Part shown: positions 9,478 through 18,954 of the stretch, piece after piece
Layout of the letters: every line of letters begins with the position of its first letter
Numbering within the stretch: the first letter of the stretch is position 1
Source of the DNA: Bryobacterales bacterium
Lineage (GTDB): Bacteria; Acidobacteriota; Terriglobia; Bryobacterales; Bryobacteraceae
NCBI GenBank assembly: GCA_016789905.1
Contig: JAEUQC010000025.1
Span: 1-64,000 of the forward strand
DNA length: 64,000 nucleotides
Direction: 5' to 3'
Made by a program: the position numbers and the translations under genes
Notes under the pieces: model-generated
Databases searched by the model: none
Told to the model about the DNA's origin: nothing
The model's input: the letters and a program-made list of their open reading frames with translations, nothing else

Positions 9478-10076
9478 AGGCCTCTTAGACGATTATAGAC
9501 TTCGATGGTTTGGCGCCGGGAGTCGTCAAAGGAACCGGAGGTGTCGATGACGAAATCGGCCAGCATTCGTTTCCGGTCGTCGGGCCACTGGCGAGCCAGA
9601 CGGGCTTCGGTTTCGGCCCGCGTCCAACCGGAACGCGCCATCGCCCGCTCGATTTGCCGTTCGCGGCCGCATACGGTGAGGACCACTTTGTCGAACCGGT
9701 TCAGCGCTCCGGATTCCATATAGATCGCTGCTTCACAGATGATGATGGCGTCCGGATGGTTGCGGGCGATTTCGGCAACACGCGCCGCGCGCAACCGCTC
9801 CACGGCCGGATGCACGATCGCGTTGAGCTGTTGCAGCCGCGCGGCGTCGCCAAACACCAGCGCGCCGAGCTTGCGCCGATCAATGACGCCGTTGGCGTCC
9901 AGAATCGCATCTCCGAATAGCTTGACCGTTTCCGCGTACGCCTCCCCGCCGGGTTGCAGCGTTTCGTGGCCAAGTTTGTCCGCCTCCAGACGATGACAAC
10001 CCAGTTCCTCAAACACACTGCCAACAAAACCTTTGCCAGTGGCCAATCCCCCGGTTAACGCAACCTGGAGTATCAC
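9474..10076 (-). CDS. coaE: Dephospho-CoA kinase
   Basis: CoaE phosphorylates the 3'-hydroxyl of dephospho-CoA, the last step of coenzyme A synthesis. The 200-residue protein has a P-loop GGLATGKG at residues 9-16, the family-specific LGCHRLEADKLGHE and RRKLGALVF, and the lid arginines in RQWPDDRKRMLADFVIDTSG. The GTG at 10076 overlaps the folD stop as GTGA, and it is the only start that leaves the family N-terminus intact; the longer frame to 10163 lies inside folD. The P-loop has T-G-K-G where most CoaE proteins have S-G-K-S, a mild deviation. It sits in one operon with folD and htrA. Confidence 0.93.
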   Translation of the reverse strand: MILQVALTGGLATGKGFVGSVFEELGCHRLEADKLGHETLQPGGEAYAETVKLFGDAILDANGVIDRRKLGALVFGDAARLQQLNAIVHPAVERLRAARVAEIARNHPDAIIICEAAIYMESGALNRFDKVVLTVCGRERQIERAMARSGWTRAETEARLARQWPDDRKRMLADFVIDTSGSFDDSRRQTIEVYNRLRGL

Positions 10077-10978
10077 GCCTGGCGGCGCTCGGCCGCTTCC
10101 ACGGTGTTCACCATCAGCATGGCAATCGTCAGGGGCCCCACGCCACCGGGAACGGGGGTCCAACTGGAGCTGAGTTCGGCAGCGTCGTAGGGATGCATGT
10201 CTCCCACTAAGACGCTTCCCCGCTTGTCAAAAGCCGATGTCTTCTCGCTTGTTTCCCCAAAAATTTTCACGACTTCGTCGCGATTGTCCAGACGGTTGAT
10301 GCCGACGTCGATCAGCACCGCGCCAGGCTTCATGTGCTGGCGGGTTAGCATGGCGGGACGTCCGATGGCCCCGACCAGAATATCGGCGCGCCGGCACTCG
10401 GCCGCCAAATCGGCGGTGCGAGAGTGACAGATTGTAACGGTGGCGTGGGCATGCAGAAGCAGCATGGCCATCGGCTTTCCAACAATATCGCTCCGGCCAA
10501 CCACGACGGCGTGCTTTCCGGCAACGGAAATCTGATGGCGTTTCAATAGCTCCATGACTCCGGAAGGTGTACAGGGCTTGGGCCCAGGCCGGCCGATGGA
10601 CAGATTGCCGACGTTGGTTGGATGGAATCCATCCACGTCTTTTTCCGGCGCAATGGCATCCAGCACACGCTGCGTATCGATGTGCCTGGGAAGCGGCATT
10701 TGCACAAGAATGCCATCAATTTCAGGTTTTGCGTTCAGGTCCGCGACGATTTGGAGAAGCTCCTCCGTGGAGATCGTGGCGGGCGGCGTGAGTTTCTCGC
10801 TCACCATGCCGAGTTCGGCGCAGGTCTTGGTCTTGCTGCCGACGTAGACCTCGCTGGCCGGGTCGTTCCCAACCAGGACCACAGCGAGGCCGGGCTTGCG
10901 GGTGAGCTGAGCAATGCGGGGCTTCAGCTCTTCAAGAATTTCGTCGCGGACGCGCTTGCCGTCCAGAATTTGAGCCAT
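10073..10978 (-). CDS. folD: Bifunctional methylenetetrahydrofolate dehydrogenase / cyclohydrolase
   Basis: FolD converts 5,10-methylene-THF to 10-formyl-THF in two steps, feeding purine and formyl-methionine synthesis. The 301-residue protein has the catalytic tyrosine and lysine in YVGSKTKTCAELGM (Y45, K49), the NADP site VVVGRSDIVGKPMAMLLL, and the C-terminal PGGVGPLTIAML signature (about 277-288). Length and motif order match the family. It follows hemL by nine bases and overlaps coaE by four, within an operon of cofactor-synthesis genes. Confidence 0.96.
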   Translation of the reverse strand: MAQILDGKRVRDEILEELKPRIAQLTRKPGLAVVLVGNDPASEVYVGSKTKTCAELGMVSEKLTPPATISTEELLQIVADLNAKPEIDGILVQMPLPRHIDTQRVLDAIAPEKDVDGFHPTNVGNLSIGRPGPKPCTPSGVMELLKRHQISVAGKHAVVVGRSDIVGKPMAMLLLHAHATVTICHSRTADLAAECRRADILVGAIGRPAMLTRQHMKPGAVLIDVGINRLDNRDEVVKIFGETSEKTSAFDKRGSVLVGDMHPYDAAELSSSWTPVPGGVGPLTIAMLMVNTVEAAERRQA

Positions 10979-10987
10979 ACCTCTAGT

Positions 10988-12244
10988 TTAGAAGAACGCG
11001 GCAATGGCCTTTCGCGTGTGCTCAATATCGGCGTCCGTGTGCGCGGCCGATAGGAACGCGGCTTCAAACTGCGATGGCGGGAAATAGACGCCGTTTTCAA
11101 GCAAGTGGTGGAAAAACCGGCCGAAGCGAACGGTGTCGGAGGTCTTTGCGGTTTCGTAGTCGGTGACGGCCGTTTGCGTAAAGAACAGCGTGAACATGGA
11201 CCCGACGCGATTCACCGTCAACTCCGCGGGCAGACCGCCGCATAGAGCGGCCGCCTTGGATTCGAGCGCGGCGTAGAGATCCGGGTGGAACCGGATGTGC
11301 CGCAACATGGCGAGTCCAGCGCCGACGGCGAGTGGATTCCCCGAAAGCGTTCCGGCCTGATAGACGTTGCCGACGGGAGCGACCTTCCGCATGATTTCTT
11401 TGCGGCCGCCATAGGCGCCGATGGGGAGGCCTCCGCCGATAACTTTGCCGAACGTCGACAGATCGGGCGTAATGCCAAAAAGCGATTGCGCGCCGCCGCG
11501 AGCCACGCGGAAACCGGTCATCACTTCATCAAATATGAGTAACGCGCCATGCCTGGTGGTGAGGTCCACCAGCGCCCGTAGGAACTCGGAGGTGGGAATA
11601 ACGCAACCCATGTTGCCGACGACAGGTTCCAGGATTACCGCGGCAATCTCCGCGCCGTGGCTGGCGAAGGACTGTTCGAGTGCCTCCACGGAGTTATAGG
11701 GCAGCGCAATGGTCGTGTCGGCAAACGCCTTGGGCACGCCGGCCGTGTCAGCAATACCAAGCGTCGCCATGCCGCTGCCCGCCTTCACAAGCAGCGAGTC
11801 AACGTGACCGTGGTAACAGCCTTCAAACTTGATCGTCAAGTCCCGCCCAGTGAATCCGCGGGCGACGCGAAGGGCCGACATAGTGGCCTCCGTACCCGAG
11901 TTGACCAGGCGGATCATTTCCATAGACGGAACGGCGTCGCGAATCTCTTCGGCCAGTTCGATTTCACGTTCCGTTGGGGCGCCGAAACTGGTGCCGATGG
12001 TCAGTGCGTCTTCAATAGCGGCCAGGATCTCCGGATGCCGGTGGCCGAGAAGCATGGGTCCCCAGGAACCTATGAAATCTATGTACTCGTTGCCATCGGC
12101 GTCCCAAAGCCGCGCCCCATTGGCGCGGGCCATAAACCGGGGTGTGCCGCCCACGCTGCGGAAGGCGCGCACTGGAGAATTGACGCCGCCCGGAACCAGT
12201 TCCTGGCCGCGAGCCAACAAAGCTTCTGATCGTGCAGTATTCAT
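10988..12244 (-). CDS. hemL: Glutamate-1-semialdehyde 2,1-aminomutase
   Basis: HemL makes 5-aminolevulinate from glutamate-1-semialdehyde, the C5 entry to haem and other tetrapyrroles. The 418-residue PLP enzyme has the cofactor-binding lysine K267 in [10 protein letters not shown], plus [18 protein letters not shown] and the phosphate-contacting [14 protein letters not shown] contacts also show in [12 protein letters not shown]. Its ATG overlaps the stop of the upstream FAD reductase as ATGA. The local demand for haem is plain, since the window holds two c-type cytochrome genes, although those are not in this operon. Confidence 0.96.
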   Translation of the reverse strand: MNTARSEALLARGQELVPGGVNSPVRAFRSVGGTPRFMARANGARLWDADGNEYIDFIGSWGPMLLGHRHPEILAAIEDALTIGTSFGAPTEREIELAEEIRDAVPSMEMIRLVNSGTEATMSALRVARGFTGRDLTIKFEGCYHGHVDSLLVKAGSGMATLGIADTAGVPKAFADTTIALPYNSVEALEQSFASHGAEIAAVILEPVVGNMGCVIPTSEFLRALVDLTTRHGALLIFDEVMTGFRVARGGAQSLFGITPDLSTFGKVIGGGLPIGAYGGRKEIMRKVAPVGNVYQAGTLSGNPLAVGAGLAMLRHIRFHPDLYAALESKAAALCGGLPAELTVNRVGSMFTLFFTQTAVTDYETAKTSDTVRFGRFFHHLLENGVYFPPSQFEAAFLSAAHTDADIEHTRKAIAAFF

Positions 12245-13398
12245 TCCATTCCTTCACTAACCATTCGGCGCAAAAAAACATTCACGCCGATTTCGCTCAA
12301 GGTCAAATGCAAACTCTCTTTGATTTGCCGGCGCAGCTCCTGATACGGCAGCGTGCCGGCGAACAACTGCTGCACGATGCCCTGCAAACGCGAACTGCGG
12401 CGGAGAAATTGCACGAGGCGGCCGGTGTTCGAGCCAAACAGGTAACGGCCAAGAAACAGGCGCCGGGCAAGGGTGGAGGCATAGGCAAGGTCGTCACCGA
12501 ACTCACTCCGGATGAAGGCGCCGTATTCAGCGAACCGCCCGGAAGCAACCAGCAAGCCCGCCAGTTCCCCGGAGCGCATGGCATAGTAGATTCCCTCACC
12601 GGTAACCGGATCGACAAGGCCCGCCGCGTCACCAACCGCCAGCCAGCCATCGCCGGAGAGGCGATTACCCTGCCAGGAATCCGCGGCGAGTGACGGCAGC
12701 ATATGGGCGTAGAACGATGCGCCATCGCGGGAAATGTTTCGCCGGTCCATGTACTGTTCCAGCCGTGCGCGCATACGTTGGGCGGATTCACCCTTCCCGC
12801 AAATGCCAACCGAAAGATGGTCCGTGCGCGGGAAGACCCAAATGTACCCCTCGAATCCCTCGAAAAATTCAATATCGATGTGGGCCTGCGCCCGCGGAAC
12901 GTTGTAACCAAGGGCGGTCATGCTGTCGGCGCCAGTGAAGGCGGTGCCAGCCTGGCGGAGCGGGTTGCGCGCCCCGGTGGCAACGATGACGGCGTCGACA
13001 TCCAAGCTTTGCGAGGTACAGGTAACGCGCCAGCCGGGGTTGGTTTTTGTCATCGCTAGAACACGCTCCCGCCGCAGTTCCGCGCCTGCCTCTCTCGCGC
13101 GATCCAGCAGCAGTTGATTCAGCTCCTTGCGGGAAAAGATCAGCATGGGCTTGTCCAACGAAAGGCGCGCGGCGCCGGCTTCAGCAGTGTGGATACAGGT
13201 GCGGGTGACTTGCCGGAAACGGCCGGAGCTCAACAGAAACGGATACTGTTGATAGGCCTTAAAAGTAACTCCGCCTCCGCATGGTTTCTCCCATGCCATT
13301 TTTTCGTCAAAAAGCACGGTGCGCGTGCCGGAAGCGGCCAATTGGCGGGCAGCCGATGCCCCCGCCGGACCGCCGCCAAGCACGGCGACGGTTTTCAC
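12241..13398 (-). CDS. FAD-dependent geranylgeranyl-reductase-family oxidoreductase
   Basis: A 385-residue flavoprotein of the geranylgeranyl reductase / digeranylgeranylglycerophospholipid reductase branch. The N-terminal dinucleotide fold is [15 protein letters not shown]; the family-typical CGGGVTFKA and the FAD-binding [19 protein letters not shown] follow. These enzymes saturate isoprenoid double bonds or act on related polycyclic substrates. The GTG at 13398 overlaps the stop of the lipoprotein gene as GTGA and leaves the fold at the very N-terminus; an open extension to 13545 is shadow sequence. Its place beside hemL suggests a role in tetrapyrrole or quinone side-chain chemistry, but no chlorophyll genes are present, so this is only a guess. 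Confidence 0.82.
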   Translation of the reverse strand: MKTVAVLGGGPAGASAARQLAASGTRTVLFDEKMAWEKPCGGGVTFKAYQQYPFLLSSGRFRQVTRTCIHTAEAGAARLSLDKPMLIFSRKELNQLLLDRAREAGAELRRERVLAMTKTNPGWRVTCTSQSLDVDAVIVATGARNPLRQAGTAFTGADSMTALGYNVPRAQAHIDIEFFEGFEGYIWVFPRTDHLSVGICGKGESAQRMRARLEQYMDRRNISRDGASFYAHMLPSLAADSWQGNRLSGDGWLAVGDAAGLVDPVTGEGIYYAMRSGELAGLLVASGRFAEYGAFIRSEFGDDLAYASTLARRLFLGRYLFGSNTGRLVQFLRRSSRLQGIVQQLFAGTLPYQELRRQIKESLHLTLSEIGVNVFLRRMVSEGME

Positions 13399-13802
13399 GG
13401 ATGGGCCTTGGGCGCGTTCGGGGTGTGAACGGCGCCATTGCCGGCGCCTCCGGTGGGCGGGTGGCCGGCGGGCATGTCGCCCATCGAAGGAGCGGTGGCG
13501 CCGCCGTGCGGGTTGGAGTTTGCCGCCGGAGCCTTCACCGTCCACTTATTGCCTTCCATTACGAGCGCGTAGTTCATCTGAATCCCGGCGCCGCCCTCCT
13601 TGGGAGAAACAGAGACGACGGCGTCGGCCTCCTTGTCGCGAAAATTAACCGAAACAACATCAATTTTCATCGACTGCGACAGCATGTCGGCGCGTTTGCC
13701 GAGATGGTCCATGATCGCCTGCCGCACTGCGTCTTGATTTTGCGGTGCTTTGGCGCATCCGGCCATCAGCACAAGAAGGAGGATTAGAATTCGTACAGCC
13801 AC
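13395..13802 (-). CDS. Small exported lipoprotein with His/Met/Gly/Pro-rich tail
   Basis: A 135-residue predicted lipoprotein that I do not recognise by family. The hydrophobic leader ends in a lipobox LMAGC with the cysteine at residue 16. The middle part (about 35-95) resembles small periplasmic alpha/beta proteins of the NTF2-like kind, with VVSVNFRDKEADAVVSVSP and MEGNKWTVK. The tail (about 98-135) is low-complexity and rich in Gly, Pro and His with two Met, a composition that could bind copper. The GTG at 13802 is chosen because it gives the complete signal peptide; the longer frame to 14420 runs antisense-like through the TolC gene. It lies between the TolC-like and FAD reductase genes. 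Confidence 0.7.
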   Translation of the reverse strand: MAVRILILLLVLMAGCAKAPQNQDAVRQAIMDHLGKRADMLSQSMKIDVVSVNFRDKEADAVVSVSPKEGGAGIQMNYALVMEGNKWTVKAPAANSNPHGGATAPSMGDMPAGHPPTGGAGNGAVHTPNAPKAHP

Positions 13803-13818
13803 ACCCGAATTATAGAAC

Positions 13819-15024
13819 TCAATCCTCACCCCGTGCCAGCAAAAGACTTTCAAGCTCCGCCACGGCCTGCCAACCGTCTCGCAGGGCATCCAGATATTCG
13901 TCCTGCAAGTCGAAATAGGTCCGTTGCGAAGTAAGAACGCGCTGGTAGTCGCTTTGCATGGCGCGGAAGTTCTTCCGGTAGAGTTCAAACGCGCCCCGAG
14001 CGGACGGAAGCACCGCGTCACGATAGCGAACAACGGCTGTCTGCGCGGATTCATACCGCTGCCAAGCACCCGCAAAACGGGCCTGCAGGTCCCTTTCCAC
14101 TTGAACAGGGGCCAGGCGGGCGCGCTCCACTCCCGCGCGGGCGGCGCGAATGTTCCCCTGTTGCCGGTTGAAAATTGGGATTTCGATGCCGACATCGAAG
14201 ATACCCTCCACGCCAACCGGACGTCCCCGCGGCACGTCGCCGTCCTCTCGATTGTTGCGGAGTCCGCCCCGAAGTTGCAGATCCGGAATCCGCGCGGCGC
14301 GCGCTTGACGGAGCGCGGCATCGGCCTGCGCTTTTTCAAGAATCGCTGAGGCAATTTCCGGACTCTGTCCACGAGCGCGCTCCCACAACAACGCCCTGTC
14401 CAGTTGCGGGAAATCATCAATCATTACATCCAGCGTGTGGCCAACAAGGGAGCTTTCGTTTAACAATGCCGCAAGTTCCTGCCACGCGCGCCGCTCCATC
14501 TGCAGCGCCTGCTCCACGCGGACCTCGGCACGCTGGAATTCTACTTCGGCGGCGCGGATATCGGGAGTGTCCAGCAAACCGATATTCTGAAGTTCGCGGG
14601 CAATCTTCAGCGATTCCTCCGCGTTGGCCGAAAGCTTACGGCGAAGCGCCACGCGTTCGGCGGCCGTCGCCACCGCATAGTATTTCGTCTTCAGTTGGCC
14701 CCGCAAACGGAGCGCCCAGGCGTCGCGGAGAGCGCGCGCCTGCGCGAGTTCGGTTTCGGCCAACGCGCGGTCAATGCCGCGCTTGCCCCCCATGACAATG
14801 CGCTGTTCCACAAAGCCGCCAACGGAGCCGCCACGCGTGGACTTGGCGACATGTTCGCCCGTGGCGCCGATGGTCGGATTCGGATACAGGCCCGCCTGTT
14901 GCGCCTTGCCTTCCGCCATCGCCACGGCGGCGCCTGCCTGCAAGTACTGGGGGCTATTGCGCAACAGCCTCGATTCAAGATCGGCCAGTGTGAGCCCGGC
15001 CGCGAGAAGAAACAGGAAATTCAT
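13819..15024 (-). CDS. TolC-family outer membrane efflux protein (CzcC/CusC-like)
   Basis: A 401-residue outer-membrane factor. The signal peptide (residues 1-15) is followed by the two long coiled-coil repeats of the OEP fold, seen in RNSPQYLQAGAAVAMAEGKA and the second-half VEIPIFNRQQGNIRAARAGV, the latter being the conserved turn of metal-efflux TolC proteins. It would form the trimeric outer-membrane exit duct. No RND pump or membrane-fusion gene adjoins it, unusual for a CzcC-like protein. Its ATG overlaps the multicopper oxidase stop as ATGA (15024-15021), so the two are translationally coupled, which points to copper. Confidence 0.88.
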   Translation of the reverse strand: MNFLFLLAAGLTLADLESRLLRNSPQYLQAGAAVAMAEGKAQQAGLYPNPTIGATGEHVAKSTRGGSVGGFVEQRIVMGGKRGIDRALAETELAQARALRDAWALRLRGQLKTKYYAVATAAERVALRRKLSANAEESLKIARELQNIGLLDTPDIRAAEVEFQRAEVRVEQALQMERRAWQELAALLNESSLVGHTLDVMIDDFPQLDRALLWERARGQSPEIASAILEKAQADAALRQARAARIPDLQLRGGLRNNREDGDVPRGRPVGVEGIFDVGIEIPIFNRQQGNIRAARAGVERARLAPVQVERDLQARFAGAWQRYESAQTAVVRYRDAVLPSARGAFELYRKNFRAMQSDYQRVLTSQRTYFDLQDEYLDALRDGWQAVAELESLLLARGED

Positions 15025-16220
15025 TTCGCTCCCCCCTGGTGGTGCTCGTGCGGATTGGAGGGTGCTTTTCGCGGCGGCGGATTCCGGCGCAACTCTTCGA
15101 TTTTGGCGTAGGTTTCCGGAGTAACCACGCGGAGGAGAGTCATCATGCCGCCCATGGCGGCGGACCAGGACCGGCGCAAACCAAAATTCTCCGGTTTGTG
15201 CGAATACGGATCATCATCGGGCATCCACATATCCTGCGGATAACCGGGCACTTTCTTTCGTTCCGCGTCGTCCTGCGGCCAGTGGCCCGCGCCGTGAGAC
15301 ATGGGGCCGGCCATCGGAAACATGTTGTTCATCATGTGGTGAGGCAGGTGGCAGTGGAGCATCCACTCGCCAAGGTATTTGGCCTCGAATTCAATTTCGC
15401 GGACCTGCGCCACGCCGACAAGAACTGTGTTTTGGGGGTACCACAAGGCCTCCGGCAAACGGCCGCCCTCAGTTGCCGTCATCATGAACTGGAAACCGTG
15501 GAGATGAACCGGGTGATGGTCCATCCCCATGTTGAGAAGGCGTATGCGGACGCGTTCCCCTTGCCGGACCACCATGGGCGTGCAGTCCGGGCCGGACTTC
15601 CCGTTGAAGGTTAGCCAGTTGAATTCCATGGCGAGAGAATTGGGCACCGGGTTGTTGGGACGAAGGTCCCACTCCTGCAGGATGAGACCGTAGTCTCTGT
15701 CCACGCGCGGAACGGCCGGGCGCCGCGGATGGATGAGGAAGAAACCGATGGCGCCCATCATCTCCTGCATGGGAAAGTGCGAATGGTAGAAACACGTATT
15801 GGTCTGGTTGAGCGTGAACTCGTAAATATGGGTTCCGCCCGGCGGGGTGGGGTCCTGCCCCAGTCCGACGCTGCCGTCCTGCGTGTGCGGCACCTCAAAG
15901 CCGTGCCAGTGGACGGCGGTGGGTTCCGGAAGATGATTGCGAAACACAACGCGGACGCGGTCGCCTTCGTTTACCTCCATGGTCGGGCCGGGCACGGACC
16001 CGTTGTATCCCCAGGCGGTAAGCATACGGCCGGGGGCGATCTCGGCCGTCACGACTTCGGCGGTCAGTTGGAATTCTTTTACGCCATCAGTGAGGCGCGG
16101 TTGGAGTTTTCCCAGGTCCGGCGTCTCAAAAGGCGCAGGAACCGGGGACGGGGCGGCGGCGCTCAGCGCGGCGCTGCCGGAAAAGATGCGGCCCAGAAAG
16201 CCGCGTCGGTGAAAAGGCAT
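15021..16220 (-). CDS. Tat-exported multicopper oxidase
   Basis: A 399-residue periplasmic copper oxidase. The N-terminus carries a twin-arginine signal (RRGFLGRIF at 5-13, then a hydrophobic stretch). All four copper-ligand motifs are present: HWHG (104-107), HSH (146-148), HHPVHLHG (235-242) and HCHLPHHMMNNM (289-300), the last giving the type 1 Cys/His/Met ligands. Only two cupredoxin-like domains are visible (about 45-170 and 180-310), so it may be of the short two-domain kind; the 90-residue C-terminal tail is unusual and ends His-rich. It probably oxidises Cu(I) or phenolics. It is coupled to the TolC-like gene. Confidence 0.92.
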   Translation of the reverse strand: MPFHRRGFLGRIFSGSAALSAAAPSPVPAPFETPDLGKLQPRLTDGVKEFQLTAEVVTAEIAPGRMLTAWGYNGSVPGPTMEVNEGDRVRVVFRNHLPEPTAVHWHGFEVPHTQDGSVGLGQDPTPPGGTHIYEFTLNQTNTCFYHSHFPMQEMMGAIGFFLIHPRRPAVPRVDRDYGLILQEWDLRPNNPVPNSLAMEFNWLTFNGKSGPDCTPMVVRQGERVRIRLLNMGMDHHPVHLHGFQFMMTATEGGRLPEALWYPQNTVLVGVAQVREIEFEAKYLGEWMLHCHLPHHMMNNMFPMAGPMSHGAGHWPQDDAERKKVPGYPQDMWMPDDDPYSHKPENFGLRRSWSAAMGGMMTLLRVVTPETYAKIEELRRNPPPRKAPSNPHEHHQGGAK

Positions 16221-16274
16221 AACGCTCCTGTAGGATTCTCGGGCAGGGTAAAAGTGTCGCGAATCAAGGAGCGA

Positions 16275-16544
16275 TCAAATGCGGAGCGGAATCTGGTGTA
16301 CGGCCGGCTGGTGGGGTATCTCTGGGAGAACCAACGTGAAAACGGTGGTTACGGGGACGGCGAACGGAACGAAGGCGATGGCCGCTGCGCTTTTTTGCAC
16401 CGGTAAATCGTCGGAAGGCTGCAGCCCATGCGCACAGCCGCTGGAAATCGCCGCTGCCAGGCACACCGTGGAACACCACGCGTTCGCCGCGGGTGCAACC
16501 AGCAGCACGAGCAACAAGAACAGGATTGTGACGCGACGGCCCAC
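16275..16544 (-). CDS. Small exported Cys-containing protein, unknown
   Basis: An 89-residue protein with a clear signal peptide (basic start, LFLLLVLLVAP core, cleavage near ANA) and a short mature part with three cysteines in WCSTVCLAAAISSGC. It heads the copper-oxidase operon, 54 bases before the multicopper oxidase, with a GTG start. I know no family for it. A role as a small periplasmic metal or thiol protein is inferred only from position and cysteines. The opposite and other frames here are also open, so the gene call is moderate. Confidence 0.5.
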   Translation of the reverse strand: MGRRVTILFLLLVLLVAPAANAWCSTVCLAAAISSGCAHGLQPSDDLPVQKSAAAIAFVPFAVPVTTVFTLVLPEIPHQPAVHQIPLRI

Positions 16545-16552
16545 TTCTTCTT

Positions 16553-16580
16553 AGAATACACAGTAGGCTTGCCGATTCAA
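16553..16580 (-). promoter_or_regulatory. Candidate promoter of the copper-oxidase operon
   Basis: On the minus strand TTGAAT (16580-16575) and TATTCT (16558-16553) are 16 bases apart. The -10 ends eight bases before the GTG at 16544, so the transcript would begin at or next to the start codon. Confidence 0.4.
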
Positions 16581-16593
16581 ATACTCTAAAGAG

Positions 16594-18939
16594 ATGCGCC
16601 GGTTTCTCATCATGTTCGCTCTCGCGCTGCGCGCGCAGAGCGGCGAGGATCCGGCACTGCTTTCCAAACGTGCCGCGGCGTTGGCGGCGCAGTCCCGGCA
16701 CGCGGAAGCCATCGCTGAATACGAAAGGGCCCTCGCCCTTTACCGCCGTAACGGCGACCGTTTTCAACAGGGCGTGGTCTTAAACAACCTGGCCGCCTCC
16801 CGCACCACCAACGGAGACCCCGATCTGGCCCTTTCCCTGTTTGAAGAAGCTCTCAGCATTCGGGAAGCCTTGAATGATCAGTTGGGCGTCGCCTACACAC
16901 TTCTGGGCATTGCGAATGTCCATTGGTATGCCGGTGAACCGCAAAAGGCGCTGGACGCCTATCGGCGCCTCGTCGCCCAAGCCGCCGTGGTGAAAAACGA
17001 TCTACTACTGGGTCATGCGTTGAACAATGGCGGGTTGGTTCTCCAATCGCTCGGCGAGGATACAAATGCGCTGAGCCAGCACATGCGCGCGCTGTCCATT
17101 TTCCGCCAATTGCGGGAACGTCTCTTCGAAGGCTTCGCAATGAACAATGCCGGCATGGCCGCGATGCATTTGGGTAAACGAGACCAGGCCCGCGAACATC
17201 TGAATCAGGCGCTTCGGATCTTCCGGGAGTTGACTGACACGCGCGCCCAAGCGTATGCGCTGCACAACCTGGGGGACCTGGAGTTAAAGGCTGGCAACGT
17301 TGACGCGGCGATTCCGTACTATCGGCAGTCCCTGGAGTTTAAGCGCGGTTTCCGGGACCGCTACGGCGAAGCATGGTCGATGGCGCGACTGGGAGAAGCC
17401 AATGCCGGCAAAGGCGACTTCGCGGGTGCCCGCATTCTGGTGAAGCAGGCGCTGCACCTGCATCGCTTGATCGCAGACCGAACGGGGGAAGCGTCAACAC
17501 TGGCACAATTAGGCCGCGTTGAGCGCAATTTGGGAAACACAGCCCAAGCCAAGGAGCATCTGGAGGCGGCAATGGCACTCGTTGAGCAGTCACGAAACTC
17601 AGTCGCCACACCAGAACTGCGAGGCAGCTATTTCGCCACCCGCCAATCGATCTTTGAATACCTGACGGACCTGCTTGTCGAACAAAAAGACGTGCGCGCG
17701 CTGGAGATTGCCGAACGGAGCCGGGCCAGACTCTTGCTCGACAATCTTGCGGGCGATCCGAGGCTTACTGCGATCCACCGCTCCATTTATGCCTTAGGCC
17801 AAAGGCTGCAAAAGGCTTCAACAGCAGGCGACGCCGAGGCCGGGCGCGAACGGCTGCGACAGTTGGAATCGGCGGCGGCGAAGTTCGCAACCGCCGGACG
17901 TGGACGGCCGGGAACAATCGAGGAGTTCCAGAAAATACCCTCGGATGGCTCGGCTGTTGTCGAATACTGGCTGGGCGAATCGCGGTCGGCTGTTTTCGTG
18001 GTTCGGCCTGGAAAGATTACGTTGGTCCCGTTGCCCCCGCGCAAGGAGATTGAACGCCAGGTGGAGGCGCTTCTGGCACTGGTCACCGCGCGTGCGAGGA
18101 GCGTACCCAATGAGACTCCGGCGCATAGAACAGCACGGCTCAAAACCGCTGACGGGGAAATACCAGTGGTAGCGACTGCGCTTGCGAAGGTAATCTTGCC
18201 CCCGGGCGAGTTGAACGAAGTGCAAACCGTACTGGTGGCGCCCCATCATGGTCTGGCGCGCCTTCCGTTCTGGCTCCTGCCAGGACTGGAGAAGGTAAAA
18301 ATAACCGCCATTCCTTCCGTTTCCATGCTTCCCTTTCTCAGTAAGCGCTCCGCGGCGCCAAACACAATGGCGGTGTACGCGGCGCCCCGGTTTGGGCCGG
18401 AACTACCGCCGCTTCCCTTCGCGAGGGCGGAGGGCGAAGCGATTGCCAGGCTGAGTCCGAATTCCACGCTCCGGACGGGCGAGGCGGCGGCGTACTCGGC
18501 GGCAATGGGAAAGGAACTCGCCACGCACAGAATCGTCCACTTCGCCACACACGTGGAACTGGGGAAGGCGCAACCGCGAATTGAACTTACCAACTCCCGG
18601 CTAACCCTGTCTGACGTTTATTCGCTGACGCTGGACGCCGACTTGGTGACGCTTAGCGCCTGCCGTACAGCGTTGGGAAAAGACTTGGATGGGGAAGGAT
18701 TGCTGAGTTTCACCCACGCGTTCCTATACGCGGGCGCCAACCGCGTTCTGGCCACCCTGTGGAGTGTGGACGACCAGGCGACGGCCACCTTCATGCGGGA
18801 GTTCTACACGGCACTGTTGACGCGCCGGCGGACCCCCGCCGAGGCGCTGGCGGACGCGCGCGAAGCGCTGCGAAAACAGCCCCGCTATCAGCACCCCTGG
18901 TATTGGGCCGGCTTCGCTCTTCACGGCCAGTGGCGGTAG
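16594..18939 (+). CDS. Exported TPR-CHAT protein (caspase-like)
   Basis: A 781-residue protein with a short signal-like N-terminus (RRFLIMFALALRAQS), about eight tetratricopeptide repeats (residues 20-335; for example AEAIAEYERALALYRRNG and LGDLELKAGNVDAAIPYYRQ), a helical linker, and a C-terminal CHAT domain (about 500-781). The caspase-type catalytic pair is visible as H653 in VHFATH and C690 in LSACRTALG, with the family motif GANRVLATLWSVDD after it. CHAT proteins are peptidases or act as effectors in signalling and defence. The gene is 15 bases before an ECF-like sigma gene and is divergent from the copper operon. TACTCT (16582-16587) lies six bases before the ATG, consistent with a leaderless transcript. 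Confidence 0.9.
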   Translation: MRRFLIMFALALRAQSGEDPALLSKRAAALAAQSRHAEAIAEYERALALYRRNGDRFQQGVVLNNLAASRTTNGDPDLALSLFEEALSIREALNDQLGVAYTLLGIANVHWYAGEPQKALDAYRRLVAQAAVVKNDLLLGHALNNGGLVLQSLGEDTNALSQHMRALSIFRQLRERLFEGFAMNNAGMAAMHLGKRDQAREHLNQALRIFRELTDTRAQAYALHNLGDLELKAGNVDAAIPYYRQSLEFKRGFRDRYGEAWSMARLGEANAGKGDFAGARILVKQALHLHRLIADRTGEASTLAQLGRVERNLGNTAQAKEHLEAAMALVEQSRNSVATPELRGSYFATRQSIFEYLTDLLVEQKDVRALEIAERSRARLLLDNLAGDPRLTAIHRSIYALGQRLQKASTAGDAEAGRERLRQLESAAAKFATAGRGRPGTIEEFQKIPSDGSAVVEYWLGESRSAVFVVRPGKITLVPLPPRKEIERQVEALLALVTARARSVPNETPAHRTARLKTADGEIPVVATALAKVILPPGELNEVQTVLVAPHHGLARLPFWLLPGLEKVKITAIPSVSMLPFLSKRSAAPNTMAVYAAPRFGPELPPLPFARAEGEAIARLSPNSTLRTGEAAAYSAAMGKELATHRIVHFATHVELGKAQPRIELTNSRLTLSDVYSLTLDADLVTLSACRTALGKDLDGEGLLSFTHAFLYAGANRVLATLWSVDDQATATFMREFYTALLTRRRTPAEALADAREALRKQPRYQHPWYWAGFALHGQWR

Positions 18940-18954
18940 CGGAGAATAGAGACG

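Noticed and set aside
13395..14420. Long start for the small lipoprotein gene
   Set aside because: The first 206 codons overlap the TolC gene in another frame. The lipobox signal peptide starts at 13802.
16264..16767. A 167-residue minus-strand frame crossing the CHAT start
   Set aside because: It overlaps the CHAT coding sequence and has no signal peptide or domain; the 89-residue frame in the same place is preferred.
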